DNA from: Bacillota bacterium
GTDB lineage: Bacteria > Bacillota_C > Negativicutes > Sporomusales > Sporomusaceae
DNA: 5,544 nucleotides
Assembly (NCBI GenBank): GCA_023441125.1
Contig: JAEZQV010000100.1
Location: forward strand, 1-5,544
Direction of reading: 5' to 3'
Shown here: positions 1 through 5,544 of the stretch, in pieces
Position numbering within the stretch: position 1 is the first letter of the stretch
Layout of the letters: each line of letters starts with the position of its first letter
Notes under the pieces: generated by a model
Databases searched by the model: none
Seen by the model: the letters and a program-made list of their open reading frames with translations, nothing else
What the model was told of the DNA's origin: nothing
Translations under genes and position numbers: made by a program

Positions 1-1182
1 GTCGGGGAGTACGCTAAAAACAATTCAGGGTACTCTCCCCAGGTTCTTGCGGCAAGCTTGGTCCGGCAGTTCAGCGTTAAACCGGCAGAGGCCGCAAAGC
101 TTGCCCTGCTTGTTGAGCAAAAAGTAATCAACAGCCAGCCTGAGCTGGCTGCCTTGGAGTTAAACCTGACTTTTAACTGTAATTTAACCTGTGAATACTG
201 TTTTGTTCATAATAAAAGCCCGCAGGACAGAATGAGCCTGGCTACCGCTCAAAAAGCCATTGATATATTATTGGAGCGGCCTTATCCGACGGTAGTCATC
301 ACCTTGTTCGGCGGTGAACCCTTACTGGAGTTTGCTTTAATCCGGCAGATTGTTCCTTATGCCCTGGAAAAAGCACAAGCCCAGGGGGTAAAAGTTGAAT
401 GGGCTTTAACCACCAACGGGACATTAATCACTGAAGAGATTTTGCAATTTTTTGCCCGGCATCAAATCAATATGCTGCTGAGCTTGGATGGCGGTCCGGA
501 AACTCACGACCGCTATCGCCGGACCAAGAGCGGCGAGGGCACCTGGCAAACAATCGCCGCTGTAATACCGCTGGTTAAGGCCTATCAACCCTGGCTGGGC
601 GCAAGAATGACCGTCAGCCCGGCCGCCGCTATAACCATGCGGGAAGATTTCTGCCAACTGGTAAAGCTCGGAATAAATCAGTTTATTATTGGGCCGGCCC
701 AGGGCAGCAACTGCTGGAGCCGGGAGCAGGTGCGGCAGTATGGCGATAATCTGCTGCAAATTCAACAGGATTATTTTGCTTGGAAACAAAGGGGAGCCGC
801 CATATTTATTGAGGATTTTGAGCAGGACGACAGCAACGAACAGCAGGATAACGGCTGGGGTTGCCGTGCCGGTTTTACCTCGCTGGCTGTCGCGCCTAAC
901 GGTGATGTTAGTCCCTGCTCCAAGCTGCTGGGCTTAACCGCTGCTAAAGGTAAATATATTGTGGGGAATGTACATTCTGGCCTTGACGAACAGAAATTAG
1001 CCATTTTCCGGGAAGCGGGCAGTCAGCCGCCAATGACCTGCCAGCAGTGCTCTCAGCCATGCACCGGTGGGTGCTATGCAGTAAATTATGAGCAAACCGG
1101 GAATCACTTTATCCCTTCGCAGGAGAATTGTTTATTTTGGTCGGTCCGGCAGGAAGTTAAACAGAGAGTAAATGCTAAATAA
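1..1182 (+). CDS. Radical SAM/SPASM-domain protein, peptide-maturase-like (5' end outside window)
   Basis: Probable radical SAM enzyme that modifies a peptide or protein using S-adenosylmethionine and several Fe-S clusters in the cytoplasm. Counting codons from base 1, the cluster-binding CxxxCxxC has Cys60, Cys64 and Cys67 (CNLTCEYC), followed by GGEP at 104-107. The C-terminal SPASM region has Cys288 and Cys306 (C-x12-G-x4-C), then Cys347, Cys350, Cys354 and Cys358 (CQQCSQPCTGGC), and Cys377. The frame is open to base 1. The TTG at 58 has no Shine-Dalgarno sequence before it, so I treat the gene as 5' truncated. About 45 residues before the radical SAM core (roughly codons 1-45) are helical and resemble the end of a PqqD-like/RRE peptide-binding domain, as in SCIFF and related RiPP maturases; that part is inference. 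The substrate is unknown; a small Cys-rich precursor gene may lie upstream of the window. Anaerobic sulfatase-maturase-type activity is an alternative. Confidence 0.88.
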   Translation, partial: VGEYAKNNSGYSPQVLAASLVRQFSVKPAEAAKLALLVEQKVINSQPELAALELNLTFNCNLTCEYCFVHNKSPQDRMSLATAQKAIDILLERPYPTVVITLFGGEPLLEFALIRQIVPYALEKAQAQGVKVEWALTTNGTLITEEILQFFARHQINMLLSLDGGPETHDRYRRTKSGEGTWQTIAAVIPLVKAYQPWLGARMTVSPAAAITMREDFCQLVKLGINQFIIGPAQGSNCWSREQVRQYGDNLLQIQQDYFAWKQRGAAIFIEDFEQDDSNEQQDNGWGCRAGFTSLAVAPNGDVSPCSKLLGLTAAKGKYIVGNVHSGLDEQKLAIFREAGSQPPMTCQQCSQPCTGGCYAVNYEQTGNHFIPSQENCLFWSVRQEVKQRVNAK

Positions 1183-1200
1183 TCCAGCCCATATGGTTTT

Positions 1201-1212
1201 ATTTGCGCAAAT
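1201..1212. promoter_or_regulatory. Perfect 12-bp palindrome, possible operator
   Basis: ATTTGCGCAAAT is a perfect inverted repeat lying 18 bases after the radical SAM stop codon and 5 bases before a strong hairpin. Its size and symmetry suit a dimeric helix-turn-helix repressor, but it is far (about 135 bases) from the next start codon and no promoter is clearly tied to it. It could be chance. Confidence 0.25.
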
Positions 1213-1216
1213 CGGT

Positions 1217-1243
1217 GTTGGCCATCCGCTGCGGGTGGCCAAT
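1217..1243 (+). terminator. Strong hairpin after the radical SAM gene, terminator-like without a good U-tract
   Basis: TTGGCCA at 1218-1224 pairs fully with TGGCCAA at 1236-1242. The pairing continues inward through a T-G wobble and CCG/CGG to a 3-base CTG loop, an 11-bp stem in all, with a G-T pair possible outside it. Its position 35 bases after the stop codon fits a terminator. The bases that follow (TTCGCTTG) are only weakly T-rich, so it may instead be a 3'-end stabilising or attenuating structure. Confidence 0.5.
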
Positions 1244-1346
1244 TCGCTTGCCTGTAGCACCGGCTATGCAGAAAAACAGCATACCTGAACCCTTCCGGTC
1301 ATATATGTTATTGTCTTAGGCAATTGTCAGGAAAGGGGATGGCAGC

Positions 1347-2711
1347 ATGGGCAAGTGGTTCTGGATGGTAACGCTTTGGTTTGTAATGCTGATTCAACCG
1401 GTTGGTGTACAGGCAGAGGCACAGCCGGCTTTAGCACAAATTCTTGTCAACCTACCCAGCCGCACCCTGGAGTTCTACCAGGGCGACACTTTGCTTAAAG
1501 AATATCCGGTGGCCATTGGCAAACCGGATACACCAACTCCTACCGGCAGCTATTCCGTATTTGAAAAAGAGATCGACCCGGACTGGTATCCTCCCGGCAA
1601 GGGCTATGTCGTTCCCTCCGGACCCGACAACCCTCTGGGTTACCGGTGGCTGGGTTTTGCCCCCTTGTATGGAATTCACGGCACCAATGCCCCCTGGTCA
1701 ATTGGTTTGGCCATATCGAATGGCTGTATCCGGCTGCAGGAGGAAAATGTGGAAGAGTTATTTGCACTGATTGATTACAGCACGCCGGTTACTATTGAAT
1801 ACGAGCGGGTTAAAGTGCGGGTGAATGCCAAAGGCGAAGCGAGTATCGGCGTTTACCCCGATGTTTATAGCAGACAGAACGTGACGCTGGCGCATGTTAA
1901 ACAATTGCTGGTGCAGGCCGGTCTCGACGGACTGGTCGATGATTCATTTTTGCAAGGGGTAATTCAGGCTGGTTCTTCCCGGCAAACGGTATTTGCGCAG
2001 CTGCACAATCTTAAAATCAACGGCCTACAGCGGCCGGAGCGCGTGCTGGAGTGGCAGGGAAAAAAACTGGTGCCGGTTATGGCCCTTGCCGACAGTTTAG
2101 ATACCACGGTGTGCTGGGACCCGGATAAGCAAACCCTGACCCGGCAAAATCAGACTGTTCCCGGCAGGAAACTCGGCAGCACAGTCTATGTCGAAATGGA
2201 GTATTTGCCGGCCTTGTTTGGCGGCCGAGAGGTATGGAATACCAGCGAAAATTGCCTGGAGTTAGTGCTGCCTGTTGCTAAATGGGAGGGGCAGTTGCTA
2301 ACCGGTGATATTTATTGCATAAATAATGATTTTGTCGTGCCGGCCCTGACCTTAGCTGCAACCATGGGGGAACGTGTACAGTGGTATGCGCAAACAGGAA
2401 CTTTGCTTGTTCAGGGCAAGCCCGCGCCGGTCATAGCGCTGGCAGGACAGCCCTTCCTGCCAATAAGTGAGCTGGGTGAGCTATATAATACGGCTGCTGT
2501 TTGGAATGAAAAAAGCCAAACCCTGGATTTGTCTTATCCGCTGCATATTGTTGACTATTCCATGTACCTGAATCCTGATGATCAATATTTGGACTGGGAT
2601 GATTACCGGCTTGACTACAGCCGTTTTCCGCCGCTTAACAATGACCCAAATTCAACCGGCGATGCCGGGACGCTATATTCAAATACAGCAGTCGATTCTA
2701 AGAACCATTAA
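1347..2711 (+). CDS. Secreted L,D-transpeptidase (YkuD domain) with copper-amine-oxidase-like repeats
   Basis: Extracytoplasmic enzyme expected to form 3-3 cross-links in peptidoglycan or attach proteins to it, through an acyl-enzyme on cysteine. Residues 1-23 form a signal peptide (MGKWFW, hydrophobic stretch, then VQA before the likely cut). The YkuD domain spans about 30-152, with His111 in HGTN and the catalytic Cys127 and Arg129 in SNGCIRL, so the active site is complete. Residues about 240-308 and 328-398 look like two copper-amine-oxidase N-terminal-like repeats (V-P-x-x-x-L, then W-x-x-x-x-x-T-L), used in Firmicutes as wall-associated or stalk modules. The last 50 or so residues are rich in Asp and Tyr (DDQYLDWDDYRLDYSR). 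ATG 1347 is chosen because AGG-AAAGGGG at 1329-1338 lies 8 bases before it and the signal peptide starts there. It is probably transcribed separately from the upstream gene, 164 bases away behind a hairpin. Confidence 0.9.
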   Translation: MGKWFWMVTLWFVMLIQPVGVQAEAQPALAQILVNLPSRTLEFYQGDTLLKEYPVAIGKPDTPTPTGSYSVFEKEIDPDWYPPGKGYVVPSGPDNPLGYRWLGFAPLYGIHGTNAPWSIGLAISNGCIRLQEENVEELFALIDYSTPVTIEYERVKVRVNAKGEASIGVYPDVYSRQNVTLAHVKQLLVQAGLDGLVDDSFLQGVIQAGSSRQTVFAQLHNLKINGLQRPERVLEWQGKKLVPVMALADSLDTTVCWDPDKQTLTRQNQTVPGRKLGSTVYVEMEYLPALFGGREVWNTSENCLELVLPVAKWEGQLLTGDIYCINNDFVVPALTLAATMGERVQWYAQTGTLLVQGKPAPVIALAGQPFLPISELGELYNTAAVWNEKSQTLDLSYPLHIVDYSMYLNPDDQYLDWDDYRLDYSRFPPLNNDPNSTGDAGTLYSNTAVDSKNH

Positions 2712-2716
2712 AAGTA

Positions 2717-2751
2717 TTCGTTATTTTAGTTTGATGCGTTATAATTATAAT
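2717..2751 (+). promoter_or_regulatory. Possible sigma-70-type promoter for the activator gene
   Basis: In the AT-rich 91-base spacer there are two TATAAT hexamers back to back, at 2740-2745 and 2746-2751. The first has a weak -35 candidate, TTCGTT at 2717-2722, at the ideal 17-base spacing. The -35 match is poor and AT-rich DNA yields such hexamers by chance, so this is tentative. No terminator is visible between the transpeptidase gene and this site, so read-through from upstream is also possible. Confidence 0.35.
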
Positions 2752-2802
2752 AACAATCAAAATATTTACGAAATTGCAACATTGCTTGACTGAGGAGACA
2801 CC

Positions 2803-3453
2803 ATGGCGAAAATTTCCTTTATCATACCCTACCCGAGCATTGCCGGATTGATCCAAAGCACAATCAGGGAACAAACGGATGGTGAGTGGGAATATGAAAC
2901 AATCATGAATGTAGGCGTTCAGCCGATTATTCATCGGGAAATAAAATCAGATGTTATTATTGCCCGGGGAGTTACTGCCGTTGCCTTACGGCGTAAGTTG
3001 CCGGATATACCGGTTATCGACCTGCCTGTGACCGGTTATGATATTTTGCGGGCTGTAAAAAGCTGCCTGGAATTGTTTAAAGTAAGAACATTTGGGGTTG
3101 TAGGCTCCCGGGAGATGATCTACGGGGTAAAAAGTATTGAGAGTATCATGGAAGTTGCGCTAGAGACCATTGAAGTAAATGATGAAGGCGATGCCAAACC
3201 AAGTTTAGCCAAACTTAAAGACCAGAACATCAATACAATTATTGGCGGGGCGATGTCCTGCGGCATTGCCCGGCAACTGGGCATGAACAGCTTATTTATC
3301 GAGTCCGGGCGGGAAGCGATTTATTCCGCGTTGCGTGAAGCCAAAAGGGTAGTTGCGGTCAGACGCCGGGAACAGGAACGGGCGGAACAATTCCGGACTA
3401 TACTCGATTATGCGGATGAAGGAATTATTGCCGTGGACGGGCAGGCAAGATAA
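2803..3453 (+). CDS. PrpR_N sensor domain plus start of PAS domain (N-terminal fragment of sigma-54 activator)
   Basis: Ligand-sensing half of a sigma-54-dependent activator. Residues about 1-177 match the PrpR N-terminal fold, with its signature SDVIIARGVTAVALRRKLPD at 49-68 followed by IPVIDLPVTGYDILRA. In PrpR this domain senses a pathway metabolite (2-methylcitrate); the ligand here is unknown but may belong to the pathway of the downstream PdxA homologue. Residues about 177-198 form a charged helical linker (RRREQERAEQ), and a PAS domain begins with FRTILDYADEGIIAVDG at 197-213 before the frame ends at TAA. ATG 2803 is supported by GAGGAG at 2792-2797, 5 bases upstream. The stop lies 5 bases before the ATG of the next frame, so coupled reinitiation is possible. 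On its own this fragment has no DNA-binding or ATPase part. Confidence 0.82.
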   Translation: MAKISFIIPYPSIAGLIQSTIREQTDGEWEYETIMNVGVQPIIHREIKSDVIIARGVTAVALRRKLPDIPVIDLPVTGYDILRAVKSCLELFKVRTFGVVGSREMIYGVKSIESIMEVALETIEVNDEGDAKPSLAKLKDQNINTIIGGAMSCGIARQLGMNSLFIESGREAIYSALREAKRVVAVRRREQERAEQFRTILDYADEGIIAVDGQAR

Positions 3454-3458
3454 ATTTA

Positions 3459-4688
3459 ATGAATGCGGCGGCAATTCAGATAACCAATCTGCGCGATGAG
3501 GCCATTGGCGGTGACATTACCGCAGCATGGCCGCAGTTGGCATTAAGTAGGGTGCTAACGTCCGGCGAATCCGAGATAGGGGATTTGCAGACAGTAAATA
3601 ACCAGCAGATCGCTATTAAAAAAATCCCTATCATTATTTCCGGCGAGCCGGTTGGGGCGATTGCCGCCTTTAGACCGGTTTCGTCAATTCAAGAGCTTGA
3701 GAGTAAAATAAGGGAGAAAATATATAACCGCGGGCATGTAGCCAAAGCAAAGTTTGATGGCATTGTCGGCAGCAGCAAGGCGCTTAAAGAGGCTATTACA
3801 ATTGCCCGTGAATTTAGTACGGTCAATTCCAATGTGCTTATCCTGGGCGAAACCGGTTCCGGCAAAGAAGTATTTGCGCAAAGCATTCATAATGGCAGCA
3901 GTCGTTGCCAGGCGCCATTTGTAGCTATAAACTGCGCGGCCTTGCCGGAAACCTTGCTGGAAAGCGAGCTGTTTGGCTATTCGGCCGGCGCCTTTACCGG
4001 GGCGGCGCGCGGCGGCAAAGTCGGACTCTTTGAACTGGCTCATCGCGGCACCATTTTTCTCGATGAAATAGCGGAAATTTCACCCCCGCTGCAGGGCCGG
4101 CTGTTAAGAGTGCTGCAGGAAAGAGAAATTATGCGGCTGGGTGATGACCGGGTTATTCCCATCGATGTTCGGATTATTGCGGCCACCAATAAAGATCTGT
4201 ATGAACGCATGGAAAAGGGCAGCTTCCGCGCGGATTTGTATTACCGCCTGGATATATTGAAACTGATGGTGCCGCCTTTGCGCGAACGACGGGAAGACAT
4301 TATTTTGCTTATGAATCATTTTATCAGGCTATACTGCCTTAAATTTAACAGGGAGGGCAAACTGCTGGACAAACAGGCCCAGGCTGCCTTGCTGGCCTAC
4401 GCATGGCCGGGTAATGTCCGCGAACTGAAAAATATCGCCGAGCGCCTGGTGGTGTTAATAAAGAAGCACACCATTGGCGCGCAGGATATCGAAGCTATGT
4501 TGCCACGCGCCAGAGTTTCACGCCAAAATGCTTTACCGGGCAGGGGCGGCGGTCTAGACCGGGATTGTGTTATGAAGGCCCTGGAAGCAACAAATTATCA
4601 TTACGGTAAAGCGGCAACTCAGCTGGGTATCAGCCGCACCACGCTGTGGAAACGTTTAAAACAATGTAACAATGATAGCTCACAGTGA
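3459..4688 (+). CDS. Sigma-54 activator AAA+ and Fis-type HTH domains (C-terminal fragment)
   Basis: Output half of the activator: an ATPase that remodels sigma-54 RNA polymerase and a DNA-binding tail. Residues 1-75 are the rest of the PAS domain and 76-98 a linker. The AAA+ domain (about 99-325) has Walker A GETGSGKE (130-137), the sigma-54-contacting GAFTGA (177-182), Walker B GTIFLDE (197-203), the arginine-finger region FRADLYYRL (257-265) and WPGNVREL (316-323). The Fis-type HTH lies at about 368-402 (GKAATQLGISRTTLWKRL). No key residue is missing, so the fragment could be active if made. ATG 3459 has no convincing Shine-Dalgarno sequence, and the frame is open upstream of it through GKINL, which supports frameshift over a true start. 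If translated alone it would lack its sensor and might be constitutive, as reported for PrpR lacking its N-terminal domain. A terminator follows 66 bases after the stop. Confidence 0.85.
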   Translation: MNAAAIQITNLRDEAIGGDITAAWPQLALSRVLTSGESEIGDLQTVNNQQIAIKKIPIIISGEPVGAIAAFRPVSSIQELESKIREKIYNRGHVAKAKFDGIVGSSKALKEAITIAREFSTVNSNVLILGETGSGKEVFAQSIHNGSSRCQAPFVAINCAALPETLLESELFGYSAGAFTGAARGGKVGLFELAHRGTIFLDEIAEISPPLQGRLLRVLQEREIMRLGDDRVIPIDVRIIAATNKDLYERMEKGSFRADLYYRLDILKLMVPPLRERREDIILLMNHFIRLYCLKFNREGKLLDKQAQAALLAYAWPGNVRELKNIAERLVVLIKKHTIGAQDIEAMLPRARVSRQNALPGRGGGLDRDCVMKALEATNYHYGKAATQLGISRTTLWKRLKQCNNDSSQ

Positions 4689-4720
4689 ACAAAGTTAACA
4701 AAATAAACAAAGTTAACAAA
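4688..4720. repeat. Tandem 15-bp direct repeat, candidate activator-binding site
   Basis: AACAAAGTTAACAAA occurs at 4688-4702 and again, identically, at 4706-4720, an 18-base period. Each copy contains the palindrome GTTAAC. A degenerate version, AACAATGTAACAATG, lies at 4660-4674 inside the end of the activator gene. The repeats are centred about 105 bases upstream of the -24 element of the sigma-54 promoter, within the usual range for an upstream activating sequence. That role is inference; a local duplication without function is possible. Confidence 0.6.
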
Positions 4721-4754
4721 TGAAGACGCGTGGTTAGTCAAAAGAAAATCGTGA

Positions 4755-4782
4755 AAAAAACCGGCTTTAGGGCCGGTTTTTT
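4755..4782 (+). terminator. Rho-independent terminator after the activator gene
   Basis: CCGGC at 4761-4765 pairs with GCCGG at 4772-4776 around a TTTAGG loop. It is flanked by A6 at 4755-4760 and T6 at 4777-4782, which extend the stem and supply the U-tract. The symmetry would let it work on both strands. It separates transcription of the activator from the downstream gene, leaving the latter to its own promoter. Confidence 0.92.
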
Positions 4783-4808
4783 CATATTATTCAATCATTT
4801 TTAAATAT

Positions 4809-4824
4809 TGGCATGAATATTGCG
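4809..4824 (+). promoter_or_regulatory. Sigma-54 (-24/-12) promoter for the PdxA-family gene
   Basis: TGGCATGAATATTGCG matches the sigma-54 consensus TGGCACG-N4-TTGCW at nearly every position. The GG (4810-4811) and GC (4822-4823) are exactly 10 bases apart, the invariant spacing. The expected transcription start is near G4834, giving a leader of about 49 bases. The site lies between the activator's terminator and the ribosome binding site of the next gene, and the adjacent gene encodes a sigma-54 activator, so sequence and context agree. Confidence 0.9.
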
Positions 4825-4830
4825 ATTTAT

Positions 4831-4853
4831 GTTGTTTGCCCGGGCAAACCAAC
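4831..4853. promoter_or_regulatory. Palindrome over the expected transcription start, possible operator
   Basis: GTTTGCCCGGGCAAAC (4834-4849) is a perfect 16-bp inverted repeat. With one bulged C the symmetry extends outward through GTT on the left and AAC on the right. It begins at the predicted start of the sigma-54 transcript, so a bound repressor (for example of the LacI or GntR type) could block it, or the RNA could fold into a 6-bp 5' hairpin with a CCGG loop. Which of these applies cannot be told from sequence. Confidence 0.5.
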
Positions 4854-4882
4854 AGAAATGTGAGCGAGGAGGAATTTTACTA

Positions 4883-5544
4883 GTGAAACCTCTATTGGGA
4901 GTTTTGTTAGGCGACGCGACCGGCATTGGTCCGGAAATTGTCGCCAAACTATGTAGCGCAAACAGACTGGCGCCTTATTGCCGGCCTGTCCTGATTGGCG
5001 ATTTGCGGGTGCTGGAGCTTGGCAAAAAGATTGCCAAGGTAGATTTTCCGGTAGCTGTGATTGATGATATTTCTCAGGCCAGCTGGGATGAGGGTCTGCC
5101 TTTATTGGATCAAAAAAATTTGGACCCAGCCCAGATAACGCTCGGACAAATTGACAAATTATCCGGCAAGGTTACGGGTGATATGCTGGTTGCAGCCGCA
5201 GGTCTGATGAAGCGGGGGGCATTGGATGGCTTTGTTTATGCTCCCCTGCATAAGGCCGCTTTCCAGTACGGGGGCTATGATTTTGAAGATGAGCAGAAGT
5301 TGCTGGCCCACTATTTAGGATGGACAGGACCGTGCAGTGAAATGAATGTTTTAAATAAACTGTGGACATCGCGTGTCACCAGTCACGTTCCGCTCAGTAA
5401 GGTTTGTTCGCTAATCAATATTGAAAATATTTTGACAGCCATCCGTGTTGCCAATCAAACCTTGCGGCGGGCGGGGGTTGCCAAGCCGCGCATCGCCGTG
5501 GCCGCGGTGAATCCGCACGCCGGTGAGGATGGGCTGTGCGGGCG
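4883..5544 (+). CDS. PdxA-family dehydrogenase, PdxA2-like (3' end outside window)
   Basis: Cytoplasmic NAD(P)- and metal-dependent oxidoreductase of the 4-hydroxythreonine-4-phosphate dehydrogenase family; 220 codons are present, about two thirds of a usual 330. Family marks are GDATGIGPE at 10-18, PLHK at 121-124, TSHVPL at 166-171 and NPHAGEDGL at 210-218. His168 and His212 match two of the three metal-ligand histidines; the third (YHDQG in relatives) would be beyond the edge. Where PdxA normally has GHTE, this protein has DFEDEQ (133-138), so the usual substrate-contacting His-Thr pair is replaced. The start is GTG 4883, backed by AGGAGG at 4867-4872 with a 10-base gap; no better start is in frame nearby. 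Sigma-54 control and the PrpR_N regulator next door suggest a catabolic PdxA2-like role, as in threonate/erythronate pathways with DUF1537 kinases, rather than pyridoxine synthesis. The exact substrate is unknown. Confidence 0.85.
   Translation, partial: MKPLLGVLLGDATGIGPEIVAKLCSANRLAPYCRPVLIGDLRVLELGKKIAKVDFPVAVIDDISQASWDEGLPLLDQKNLDPAQITLGQIDKLSGKVTGDMLVAAAGLMKRGALDGFVYAPLHKAAFQYGGYDFEDEQKLLAHYLGWTGPCSEMNVLNKLWTSRVTSHVPLSKVCSLINIENILTAIRVANQTLRRAGVAKPRIAVAAVNPHAGEDGLCG

Larger units (their letters stand above)
2803..4688 (+). pseudogene. PrpR-type sigma-54 activator gene, whole locus, interrupted by a -1 frameshift
   Basis: Read as one gene with one base restored, this encodes about 628 residues in the order PrpR_N sensor, coiled linker, PAS, AAA+ and Fis-type HTH, the usual length and order for this family. 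In the first frame the PAS domain reads AVDGQAR and then stops at TAA 3451. In the -1 frame, from base 3444, the text continues GKINLMNAAAIQ, just what a PAS domain should have after AVDGQ. Adding one G to the GG at 3444-3445 joins the halves as VDGQGKINLMN. I see no classical slippery heptamer, so a recent deletion or a sequencing error is the likeliest explanation. The two open frames are also listed separately below in case they are translated as they stand. Confidence 0.75.

Noticed and set aside
58..60. TTG as the start of the radical SAM gene
   Set aside because: No Shine-Dalgarno sequence precedes it, and the frame continues open with plausible protein sequence to base 1.
424..1004. 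Minus-strand open frames antisense to the radical SAM gene
   Set aside because: No ribosome binding site, no recognisable domain, and full overlap with a gene that carries clear family motifs.
1248..1270. TTGCCT...TATGCA as a promoter for the transpeptidase gene
   Set aside because: The spacer is only 11 bases, too short for a sigma-70 promoter.
1444..1770. Alternative-frame open frames inside the transpeptidase gene
   Set aside because: They overlap the YkuD catalytic region, have low-complexity-like composition and lack a start signal.
2710..2729. Possible terminator after the transpeptidase gene
   Set aside because: The TAAAA/TTTTA arms pair over only five A-T pairs, with mismatches next to the TTCG loop; too weak to call.
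3440..3454. Programmed -1 ribosomal frameshift at the PAS break
   Set aside because: No X-XXY-YYZ slippery heptamer and no evident downstream stimulatory hairpin; a plain base loss is simpler.
3684..4319. Minus-strand open frames opposite the AAA+ domain
   Set aside because: They are shadows of the highly conserved AAA+ coding sequence, with no domain or initiation site of their own.

Overview
The window looks like a chromosomal segment of an anaerobic or facultative Gram-positive-lineage bacterium. Negativicutes/Sporomusaceae-like Firmicutes are my best guess. The grounds are strong AGGAGG-type ribosome binding sites, a cell-wall L,D-transpeptidase joined to copper-amine-oxidase-like repeats (a Firmicutes habit), a radical SAM/SPASM enzyme, and a PrpR_N-type sigma-54 activator next to a PdxA homologue. 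This taxonomic call is inference; no rRNA or other marker gene is present. All genes are on the + strand, and I see no RNA genes, CRISPR arrays, insertion sequences or attachment sites.

Layout. (1) 1-1182: the 3' part of a radical SAM/SPASM maturase-like gene; its reading frame is open to the left edge, so the true start is outside the window. (2) 1183-1346: an intergenic stretch with a 12-bp perfect palindrome and a strong 25-nt hairpin. (3) 1347-2711: a secreted L,D-transpeptidase (YkuD fold) with a C-terminal region of copper-amine-oxidase-like repeats and an Asp/Tyr-rich tail. (4) 2712-2802: an AT-rich spacer with a possible sigma-70 promoter. (5) 2803-4688: a PrpR_N-PAS-AAA+-Fis sigma-54 activator broken by a one-base frameshift inside the PAS domain, leaving two open frames (2803-3453 and 3459-4688). 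(6) 4689-4882: a dense regulatory stretch with tandem 15-bp repeats, a Rho-independent terminator, a -24/-12 sigma-54 promoter, a near-perfect palindrome over the expected transcription start, and a strong ribosome binding site. (7) 4883 to the right edge: the first 220 codons of a PdxA-family dehydrogenase starting at GTG.

How the parts fit. The second half reads as a self-contained sigma-54 control circuit. The activator gene ends at its own terminator, and the next gene is driven by a sigma-54 promoter that such an activator would fire. The PdxA homologue differs from biosynthetic PdxA at the segment that normally reads GHTE. Together with its catabolic-style regulation, this suggests a PdxA2-like role in using a hydroxy-acid or sugar acid rather than in making vitamin B6. 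The main surprise is that the activator is frameshifted while every recognised motif on both sides of the break is intact. That points to a very recent mutation, a sequencing error, or (less likely) a split sensor/activator pair. The first half (radical SAM enzyme and L,D-transpeptidase) has no obvious functional link to this circuit.
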